Source of the DNA: Acidobacteriota bacterium
Lineage (GTDB): Bacteria; Acidobacteriota; Terriglobia; UBA7540
Length of the DNA: 64,000 bases
NCBI GenBank assembly: GCA_021817045.1
Contig: JAKAWG010000003.1
Span: 1-64,000, forward strand
Reading direction: 5' to 3'
The notes under the pieces: generated by a model
Databases searched by the model: none
What the model saw: the letters and a program-made list of their open reading frames with translations, nothing else
Told to the model about the DNA's origin: nothing
Translations under genes and position numbers: made by a program
Part shown: in pieces, positions 1 to 6,846 of the stretch
Layout of the letters: each line of letters begins with the position of its first letter
Position numbering within the stretch: position 1 is the first letter of the stretch

Positions 1-1
1 G

Positions 2-166
2 GTTTCAAATCTTAAATCGGAGGGGAAAATCGACGCATTGGCCGGCTTTGTATTAGTCGTGCTCGTCGGTATTCTCCTCATCTTCCAGGTCGTCCGCATA
101 GGCAAATACGCCTCGCGCCAGGTCGAAATCAACCGGGAGCGCGACCGTAAGCATAGCGGTAAATAG
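2..166 (+). CDS. C-terminal fragment of a small membrane protein (partial)
   Basis: The frame is open from the left edge to a TAG at 164-166, giving 54 residues. It contains one hydrophobic segment (about residues 14-31, rich in V, L, I and F) followed by a basic, hydrophilic tail ending in KHSGK, which is the pattern of a single-pass membrane protein with a cytoplasmic tail. A TTG at 38-40 lies 8 bases after a purine-rich GGAGGGG stretch, so it could also be a complete 42-residue protein starting there. The family is not recognised. It could equally be the end of a longer gene that begins outside the window. Confidence 0.45.
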   Translation, partial: VSNLKSEGKIDALAGFVLVVLVGILLIFQVVRIGKYASRQVEINRERDRKHSGK

Positions 167-487
167 GCTACTTTAATAGCTGAAAATGAGCCACGGCACC
201 TTGAGGCGGCACGCAGTCGCCAGCGCCTGTCGGTGTAATTATTACCTGGTTGTAGGTTGCATCTTTCAAGTTGTCACCTTTTGGTTATCACCTTTGCTTA
301 TCTTGTTGATTCTATTGGAGCTAACTTTTTTGGTTCCCACCTTTACTGCCATTTATCTCTTACATGCGTTCACACGCCGGTCGTCACATAACCTCAACAA
401 TACAAAACACTTGCCCTCGTGCGCCGCCATCCGCCAACTACTGCCAAATAAAGCCGCCAGCAATACAATTTAGGTTCAGCAGGGACG

Positions 488-566
488 AGAAAAAGTGTCT
501 CATTTATCTCATCTGTCTCCAATGTCTCACCGAGTTGTGGCACGATAGCCGGGATGGGCGTCAGAC
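488..566 (+). repeat. Short dispersed repeat, copy 1 of 2
   Basis: This segment resembles the reverse complement of 10733-10815. Both contain GAAAAAG, a TGTCTCA tract and, at the distal end, GTGGCAYGATAGCCGGGATGGG with a single difference. The tract has TCTC-type sub-repeats (TGTCTC twice). No coding role is visible. Confidence 0.5.
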
Positions 567-576
567 ACGCCAAATT

Positions 577-712
577 GGAGTGCGGGAGCTTGCTCCCGCT
601 TTTTCTAAGGCCAGCTTGCTGGCCGCCGGAACCACCCTTATTCCCCTCCTTAGTCAAGGAGGGGAACCGCGAAAGCGGCGGGATGGCTGTCGGCGGCAAA
701 CAGCCGCACTCC
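577..712 (+). mobile_element. MITE-like element, copy A (136 bp)
   Basis: It is bounded by perfect 9-bp terminal inverted repeats, GGAGTGCGG (577-585) and CCGCACTCC (704-712). The left end runs into the palindrome GCGGGAGCTTGCTCCCGC. The interior has further short palindromes (GGCCAGCTTGCTGGCC; CCTCCTTAGTCAAGGAGG). Two related elements with the same ends lie at 29415-29629 and 31053-31195. No transposase is encoded, so it would be a non-autonomous element or a composite REP cluster. No target-site duplication was identified by eye. Confidence 0.6.
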
Positions 713-780
713 ATAGAGCCTTTGGTCGGATGTGCTTGGAAATCATACATTTCAAAAGCCTTAACGCGGCGGCAACCCGC

Positions 781-990
781 TCGCCCGAAAAGCGGGCCAG
801 GCGTAAAAAAAGATTCCTTAGGGTGGTGCCTTTCTAACCCATTGAAAACAAATGACGATTATGACGAACAATTGCCAACAATCTCCCGAAGGTCAAGTAT
901 CTGAATGATTCTAAAGGAGTAATTGAAACGAATTGTTGGTAAATGTTGAAGTTGTAGAAAACAAGTAGGTTAGATGAAAATTCAGGTGGG
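781..990 (-). repeat. ~170-bp dispersed element, copy 1 of 3
   Basis: Read on the - strand, this AT-rich segment aligns with 29670-29880 and, more weakly, 18895-19080. Shared landmarks in order are TGTTTTCTRCAACTT, TTACCAACAA, CCTTTAGAATCA, a GGAG-TTGTTGG block, TGTTTTCAATG and an AATCTYTTT block. The arms TTGCCAACAA (872-881) and TTGTTGGTAA (933-942) are inverted with one G-U type difference, separated by 51 bases. No open frame is conserved across copies. Confidence 0.65.
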
Positions 991-1055
991 AAGAGCAAGT
1001 TTGTTTGTACGGAATTCGGCCCATTTGGGTCTTTCAGTGGCGGTGATTGTTTGAC

Positions 1056-3173
1056 ATGCGTTTCTCGTGCCGTTCATTCTTGAGGCAGTTGGCTGGCTGG
1101 CTTGGGGCCGCGGTCGCATGGAGTCGCGTGCCGGTTGCCGCCGCCTGGCAACCGGCCGAAGGTTCTCCAGGCATCCCTCGCATGGTCGCTCGGGACTTTT
1201 CCCGGCACTTCGACCCCGCCTATTCGAGTAACGGCTTGATCGGAATCCGCCCCGGCCCAAACCCTCTTGCCCAAGCGGCCGCGGCTCTGAGTGGCTTCGT
1301 TTACGCTCACCTTCCTTACCAGATGCAGGCCCTTTCGCCTGCGCCTTATCCGCTCATGATGGACGTGGTGGCAGGCGATGTCAGTCTCCTTGGCCGTCCC
1401 GACCTGCTCCAAATCCACCGGCAAGCTTTAGACATGGCCACCGGCGAACTCTCGACCCGGATGACCTTCTCGCCGAGAACCAGCGCGCGGTTCCAGCATG
1501 AGATTCTGCAATTCGCTTCCCGGTCTGTGCCAGCCTTGATGTGCCAGGAAGTCCGCATCACTCCGTCCGCCAACGTACAGGCGCTCCTCGCGTCGCAAAT
1601 TGGAACCAAGGGCGTGCCAGGAACGGTTTATCGGCAGTACCCGCCTCCACAAACCAAAATCGATTTGGTCATCGGCATCCGCAGCCATGGCGGACTAAGC
1701 AAGATGGGCGCGGCGGTTATGATGCTCCCCGGACCGGGAATCACGCGCGCGGGCGAGCCCTTTGCAACTGTCGAGCGTCTGATCCGTCGCTACGAATTTC
1801 ACGGCAGGGCGGGCGAGACTATTCGTTTTCAAACGATAGCGGCGATGGTTTCCGAGTTCTATCATCCCGAGCCTGAGCTGGAAGCTATTCGCATGGCTCG
1901 GTGGGGAGCGACGTTAGGTTTCGATTTTCTGCGCAAAGAGAACCGGGCACGTTGGGCGGAGCTTTGGAAGTCGCGCGCCAAAATCAGCGGCGACGCCGAG
2001 AGCCAGAAGGTTCTCGATGCTTCCTTCTTCTATCTTCATTCCAGTCTCAGCCCTTCGGATAAAACCGGCATGGCGCCATTCGGTTTGTCGCAGACAGGCG
2101 CCTATTACGGGCTCAGTTCTTGGGACACGGAGAGTTGGTCGCTGATTCCGGTGATGCTTGCATCGCCGGCAACCGCGAAATCGCTCCTTGAATTCAGGCG
2201 GCGCAGCCTCGGCCATGCGAAAAAGCTTGCCGCACTCTATGGGTATCGTGGCGCGCAATTTCCTTGGGAGGCGGCGCCCGTAGACGGCTTCGAGTCAACG
2301 CCCACCTTTGCCGCGACGGGCTGGGAAGAACAGCCTTCGACTCCCGACGTGGCCCTCGGATTTTGGGAGTGCCAAGTGGCCGATGGCGATGAAGGTTTTC
2401 TGAGACAAGCCACATGGCCCGTGCTGAAAGCGTTGGCCCAGTGGATTGTGAGCCGAGGCGTTTATACCCGGCGTGGGCTTGAAATCCATCACATCATGGG
2501 ACCCGATGAAGGGTCGCCCGATGTGAACAACGACGCTTATGTGAACGTGATCACGAAAACGGTTCTCCAGGACGCCGGGCAATGCGAGCAGAAGGTGGGC
2601 GAAGTTGCGCCGGCTTCCTGGCAGCGCGCCGCGCGGCGGCTGTTCGTTCCAATGGATTCCTCAAAGAACATTGTCTTGCCTTGCGACCATCCGCCCGAAG
2701 GTAAGAATTATCCGATCGGCGGTTTGGACATGCTCACCGTTCACGCCCCGCCTGTCAGCAAAGCCTTGCTCCGCAGAACTTTCAATTTCGAAGAAACACT
2801 TCGTGCGAGGCGCGCTCCGAGCATCGGATTTGCCACCGCTGCGGCTGCCGCGACGGCAGCGTATCTGGGTTATCGGAAGCAGGCTCAGTCGATGTCCCGA
2901 ACCGCGTGGGCAGCCGACGGGATGGAGCCGGTTGGAATGCTGAAGGAAGCGCCGGTAGAGACTTATGGCTGCTTCCTCACGAATTGCGGATCGTTGCTGC
3001 AAACGGTGATGCTGAGCTTCACCGGCTTGCGCATTCGTGAAGGCGACTGGCGCGCTTACCCGGCTAACCTGCCCGAAGGCTGGTCGAAAATTGAGATTGA
3101 CCAGGTGTGGGTTAAGGGAAACCCGCGCGCTCTTGTTGCTGAAAGCGGCAAGCTCGTCCGGTGGATGGAATGA
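1056..3173 (+). CDS. Secreted glycoside hydrolase family 65-like protein
   Basis: GH65 enzymes hydrolyse or phosphorolyse alpha-glucosides such as trehalose, kojibiose or maltose using an (alpha/alpha)6 barrel. The 705-residue protein has a hydrophobic export signal (about residues 7-30), an N-terminal beta-sandwich-like part and the barrel in the C-terminal half. The barrel carries GH65-type blocks: SSWDTESWSLIPVML (near residue 355), GAQFPWEAAP (near 400) and IMGPDEGSPDVNNDAYVNV, whose Glu (about 485) aligns with the general acid. A TTG three codons earlier (1047) is possible; the ATG is preferred. The stop overlaps the ATG of the trehalase-like gene, so the two are probably translationally coupled. 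Whether it is a hydrolase (acid-trehalase type) or acts on a glucosyl-glycan cannot be told from sequence. Signal peptide and absence of any phosphorylase context favour a periplasmic hydrolase. Confidence 0.8.
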   Translation: MRFSCRSFLRQLAGWLGAAVAWSRVPVAAAWQPAEGSPGIPRMVARDFSRHFDPAYSSNGLIGIRPGPNPLAQAAAALSGFVYAHLPYQMQALSPAPYPLMMDVVAGDVSLLGRPDLLQIHRQALDMATGELSTRMTFSPRTSARFQHEILQFASRSVPALMCQEVRITPSANVQALLASQIGTKGVPGTVYRQYPPPQTKIDLVIGIRSHGGLSKMGAAVMMLPGPGITRAGEPFATVERLIRRYEFHGRAGETIRFQTIAAMVSEFYHPEPELEAIRMARWGATLGFDFLRKENRARWAELWKSRAKISGDAESQKVLDASFFYLHSSLSPSDKTGMAPFGLSQTGAYYGLSSWDTESWSLIPVMLASPATAKSLLEFRRRSLGHAKKLAALYGYRGAQFPWEAAPVDGFESTPTFAATGWEEQPSTPDVALGFWECQVADGDEGFLRQATWPVLKALAQWIVSRGVYTRRGLEIHHIMGPDEGSPDVNNDAYVNVITKTVLQDAGQCEQKVGEVAPASWQRAARRLFVPMDSSKNIVLPCDHPPEGKNYPIGGLDMLTVHAPPVSKALLRRTFNFEETLRARRAPSIGFATAAAAATAAYLGYRKQAQSMSRTAWAADGMEPVGMLKEAPVETYGCFLTNCGSLLQTVMLSFTGLRIREGDWRAYPANLPEGWSKIEIDQVWVKGNPRALVAESGKLVRWME

Positions 3174-4837
3174 TGAATCGCAGATTCGCGCAAAGGTCCT
3201 GCCTGCTGGCCATCCTCGCTCTTCTCGGTGCGCGATCCCTCGCGACGGCGCGAAATGCGCCCGTGGGGCCGCCAGCGCCGGCACAGGGCGGACAAAGATA
3301 CGCGCAGATTCTACGCTACATTTCTAACGCCTGGACCACACTCTCGCGCTCGGTGGACGAGTGCAAGACCTTATACGATCCCAAGTCTCCAGGCAAATCG
3401 GTTCTCTACTTTCCCGCCGGATTCCGAATCCCTGCAAAGGTCGAAAAACTCCCGCACTCCTGCCCTGTCCGGATCAAGTTTTTGCCGCCCAACCACAAAC
3501 TGGGCGATCCCGATGTGCGGAACATTCATCCCGAGGGGTTGCTCTATCTGCCACATCCCTACGTTGTGCCCGGCGGCATGTTCAATGAAATGTATGGGTG
3601 GGACAGTTACTTTATCGTGCGGGGTCTGCTGGAGGACGGACGGCTGGATCTGGCGCGTGGCATGGTGGGGAACTTTATTTTTGAGATCAAACATTACGGC
3701 GGAATCCTCAATGCCAATCGAACTTATTACCTGACGCGCTCGCAGCCGCCATTTTTCACCGAGATGGTCCGCGCCGTCTATGATGCCGAGAAATCCCGCG
3801 GCCGGAACGACCGGGCTTGGCTTGCACGAGCGTATCCGTTCGCCGTTGAGAGCTACCGCTTCTGGACCCAGCCGCCTCACTTGGCCGGTTCGACCGGACT
3901 TTCGCGGTACTTCGGTTTTGGAAGCGGTCCCGCGCCTGAGCTTGCGGGCGCAGACAGCCACTATTATCGGGACGTTGCCAGTTATTTCCTCCTGCACCCG
4001 AATGTAGCCAGGGGCTTTCTAATTTTGAAACCGCCTCCCGATTCGCCCGGCCCTCTCTTTCCTCTTTTCGTCTGCAATCCAAGTCCGGCGAGATTTCCAG
4101 GAGCTTGCAAAGTGGTCGGGAAGATGAGTTTGTCCACCGCTTTTTACAAGAACGACCGCAGCCTGCGTGAGTCAGGCTTCGACGTGACATTCCGTTTCGG
4201 GCCGTTCGGAGACAAAACTACGGAGTACGCGCCGGTTGATCTGAATAGTCTTATTTATCGTGAAGCGAAAGACCTCGCGTGGATGAGCAACCAGCTCGGA
4301 AGGCCCGCAGAAGCGCGCGTGTGGCGGAAGCGTGCGGCGCGTCGGCGCGAAGCGATCACGAAATGTTTCTGGAACGCTCGGCGGGGGCTGTATTTTGACT
4401 ACGATTTCAAAACGGGCAATCAGTCAGGTTACGTTTATGCGAGCACTTTCTTTCCGCTGTGGGCGGGAGTTGCGTCCCAAGCGCAGGCCCGGGCAGTGAT
4501 CCGCAACGTCAAAATCTTCGATGAGCCGGGTGGCATTGTGACCAGCCGTACCCGCTCGGGCGGGCAGTGGGATTTTCCTTATGGATGGGCTCCGCTCCAG
4601 CTTATCGCCGTCGAAGGTCTGCGGCGCTATGGCGACAGGGCAGATGCGCGACGGATCGCGGCGCAGTTCTTATCCGTGGTCAATGCCAATTTCCTCCGCG
4701 ATCACACGATTCGCGAAAAATATAACGTTGTGACGCGATCGTCGGAGACGCACGTGAGCGTGGGCTACGTGAAGAATCAAGTCGGCTTCGGATGGACAAA
4801 CGGCGTGTTCGTCACATTGCTGCGCGAATCGCCGTAG
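3170..4837 (+). CDS. Periplasmic trehalase-like protein (GH37), possibly with altered catalytic base
   Basis: GH37 trehalases split alpha,alpha-trehalose to two glucoses in the periplasm. The protein has a signal peptide (about residues 3-27), the first trehalase signature PGGMFNEMYGWDSY (about 134-147), the acid Asp in SGFDVTFRF (about 338), PVDLNSLIY, the second signature QWDFPYGWAP and the C-terminal FGWTNGVF block. Compared from memory with Escherichia coli TreA there is an extra stretch of a few tens of residues before the acid Asp. In addition, the residue aligned with the general base Glu (GEYxxQxGFGWTNG) is Tyr (GYVKNQVGFGWTNG). If that alignment is right, activity or substrate may differ from true trehalase. 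The start ATG (3170, or 3173) overlaps the stop of the GH65 gene; an in-frame GTG lies at 3161. Confidence 0.8.
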   Translation: MMNRRFAQRSCLLAILALLGARSLATARNAPVGPPAPAQGGQRYAQILRYISNAWTTLSRSVDECKTLYDPKSPGKSVLYFPAGFRIPAKVEKLPHSCPVRIKFLPPNHKLGDPDVRNIHPEGLLYLPHPYVVPGGMFNEMYGWDSYFIVRGLLEDGRLDLARGMVGNFIFEIKHYGGILNANRTYYLTRSQPPFFTEMVRAVYDAEKSRGRNDRAWLARAYPFAVESYRFWTQPPHLAGSTGLSRYFGFGSGPAPELAGADSHYYRDVASYFLLHPNVARGFLILKPPPDSPGPLFPLFVCNPSPARFPGACKVVGKMSLSTAFYKNDRSLRESGFDVTFRFGPFGDKTTEYAPVDLNSLIYREAKDLAWMSNQLGRPAEARVWRKRAARRREAITKCFWNARRGLYFDYDFKTGNQSGYVYASTFFPLWAGVASQAQARAVIRNVKIFDEPGGIVTSRTRSGGQWDFPYGWAPLQLIAVEGLRRYGDRADARRIAAQFLSVVNANFLRDHTIREKYNVVTRSSETHVSVGYVKNQVGFGWTNGVFVTLLRESP

Positions 4838-4898
4838 GACGCTGCTTTCCGCGCGGATATGGAATCGACACACTGCTGTTTCGACCTGGAGAAATACC

Positions 4899-6126
4899 GT
4901 GAATTGGAAGAAAAGAACGTGGACTCTGGCAGCCTTTCTTTTCTTGCTTTCTGCGCCCGCCTGGAGCGCCGGTGCGCGGAGGAACTTGTCGAGTGAGCTC
5001 AGCCGGCTAATGGCAAAGGCAGGCGTGAAGAAAGATATTGTCAAGCCGCCGAAGGGCCTGTTGAAACACGAATACCTTGTTCCGAGCGGCCCTATTTTCA
5101 GCTCTTCGATTGGGACATGTATTTCATGGGCGTGGCGCTAAGCTACGATGGCGTCGGACGTCCTTTGGCGGATTCCGTGAAGGACTTTTTGGATTTGTGG
5201 GCAGGAATGCGGCCTACAGCGGTTACGTGCCGCGCGAAATTGCTCCGGGCGGTCTTTGGGCGCTGCCGGAGATGTGCAAGCCTTTCCTCGCGCAGGCGGC
5301 CTGCCGGGCGTCGGAGACGATGATGAATTGGACATGGTTGCGGCCGTATTACCGGAGGCTCGCCCTCACCCTCAGTTTCTGGGCAGACGCGCGACGCTCA
5401 CAGGATGGCCTGTTTCGCTGGTTTGACGGAGTCGAGAGCGGCGTGGACAACAATCCTGCCGTTTCGGATTCACCGACTGACACAACGGAGGGAGTCGATT
5501 TGCAGTGTTACATTTACAGGGAATACCGCGCCATGGCGCTAATTGCTGCGAAGCTCGGCAAGCCGCACGACGCGGCGATTTATCGGCAGAAGGCCCGCGC
5601 GCTCAAAGCGCTCGTCCAGCGGAAGATGTGGTCGAAATCCGATGGGATGTTTCTGAACATTGATTCACGGACCGGCCAGTTTATTCGTGTGAAGACTTGG
5701 ACGAACTTCGTTCCGCTGTGGGCGGGAATGGCTACGCGCGCCCAGGCCGTCACGACCATTCGCGAGCATTTGCTCAACCCCAAGGAATTTTGGGCGCTGT
5801 ATGGAATCCGCTCGCTTGCTGCGGACGAACCGCTTTATAATCCGCGCTCCGGCTACTGGCGCGGACCGGTGTGGGTGATTTCCAACTGCCTGCTCATGCA
5901 CGGTCTGATGCGCTACGGATTCCGGCGTCAGGCGATAGAGCTTGCGCGAGAAACGCAGACCTTGCTGGTGCGCGATCTGAAGACCACCGGAGGAATGAAC
6001 GAAAATTACAATCCCGAAAGCGGAGCGCCCGACGCAGCCGGGCACTTTGTGAGCTGGGACCTGCTTGGCGAGCACATGCTTCGTGAAGCGGAAGCGGGCG
6101 AGAGTCCGACCTCGATTCCGCGCTAG
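4899..6126 (+). pseudogene. GH63-like glucosidase interrupted by two frameshifts
   Basis: Three frames join into one protein of about 408 residues. The first (from 4899) gives a signal peptide and reaches LKHEYLVPSGP. The second gives PYFQLFDWDMYFMGVALSYDG and VKDFLD. The third gives FVGRNAAYSGYVPREI through to the end, with PVWVISNCLLMHGL and GGMNENYNPESG. This is the layout of GH63-like or related (alpha/alpha)6-barrel glucosidases. The breaks are near 5080-5091 (one C fewer than expected in GGCCC) and near 5192-5197 (one T fewer in GATTTGTG). Both are single-base losses in homopolymers, so assembly error is a serious alternative to decay. It follows the GH65 and GH37-like genes on the same strand after 61 bases, and all three are barrel enzymes on glucosides. 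Confidence 0.7.
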
Positions 6127-6175
6127 GCATCGCTGTTCTGATCGGCGCGATTGCTGTCATTGGCGTGCGAAACCG

Positions 6176-6846
6176 CTAAAGCCATTGGACCTCTTCTACT
6201 CGCTGGGTTACGCGCGAACAGTGAGTCTCAGGGTGTAGGCGTAATCGCAGAGTTTGCGGCTGGATGCGACGGAGTGAGCCCCGCTCAATGTCCATCACCG
6301 CCGTGCCGGTAGGATAGGCATGGCCTTTGTTCGTCAGGACCACGCCCTGATGGCCGCTTTCTGCGCGGTTGTGAAAGTAAGCCGCCAATTGCTTATTGTA
6401 CGGGTTGAACTCTGCCGCCTGGATACCCCATTCGAGCCGGAGCGAATCGGGCTGGAATAGATCGACGATCTCGATGGTTCGCGCGTACCAGTCGTGAAGG
6501 AAAGTCTGAGGTGCGATCTGGAGCATTTCGTGAGGCAAGTTGTCTATCGGGGTCCGCGAGGATGAGGCTTGCCGTAGAGGCCTGAATAGCGCAGATTATC
6601 CGTGTCAAAGTCTTTATCGTAGGTGTACCAGGACCAGTGCCAATTGCGGTGCGTGGAAAAGGCGAGCGTGAGGCGCTGGTTGCGCGTGGCGCGCGCCCAG
6701 TCGGCGACCACGTCCCGGTGCGGACCCATCCTGGCGGCGCACCATTCCGTCAAATGCGAGTCGTACATGAGAAAGACATCGCAATGCTTGCCCACTGGAA
6801 CAACGTAGCCGGCGCCCGTGTCGCCAATTTCTGGCACGATCATGGG
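6176..6846 (-). pseudogene. Alpha-L-fucosidase (GH29) remnant, N-terminally truncated and frameshifted
   Basis: Reading leftward from just beyond the stop of the rhamnosidase gene, one frame gives GAGYVVPVGKHCDVFLMYDS, MGPHRDVVADWARA and HRNWHWSWY, the GH29 core around the usual KHHDGF or EHHDGF motif. Near 6545 the match moves to another frame: PHEMLQIAPQTFLHDWYART, VDLFQPDSLRLEWGI, AAYFHNRAE and GTAVMDIERG. The first hundred or so residues and the C-terminal part are missing. The nucleophile Asp, usually in FDWW or similar, is Glu (LEWGI), and the His pair is changed to HC. The homology begins almost exactly where the GH78 gene ends, as if a deletion joined the two. This is a clear remnant, not a working enzyme. 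Confidence 0.75.

Larger units (their letters stand above)
167..1055. other. Long intergenic region, repeat-rich
   Basis: There is no convincing gene here. Open frames at 186-473 and 364-837 have no family resemblance, and the second runs through repeats. The region holds, in order, an AT-rich stretch (about 230-360), a short repeat shared with 10733-10815, a MITE-like element (577-712) and a reverse copy of a roughly 170-bp dispersed element (781-990). The promoter of the downstream glycosidase genes must lie in or after the last element. Confidence 0.6.

Noticed and set aside
186-473. 95-residue open frame with two hydrophobic stretches
   Set aside because: It lies in AT-rich sequence without a ribosome-binding site or family features, and overlaps the start of the repeat area.
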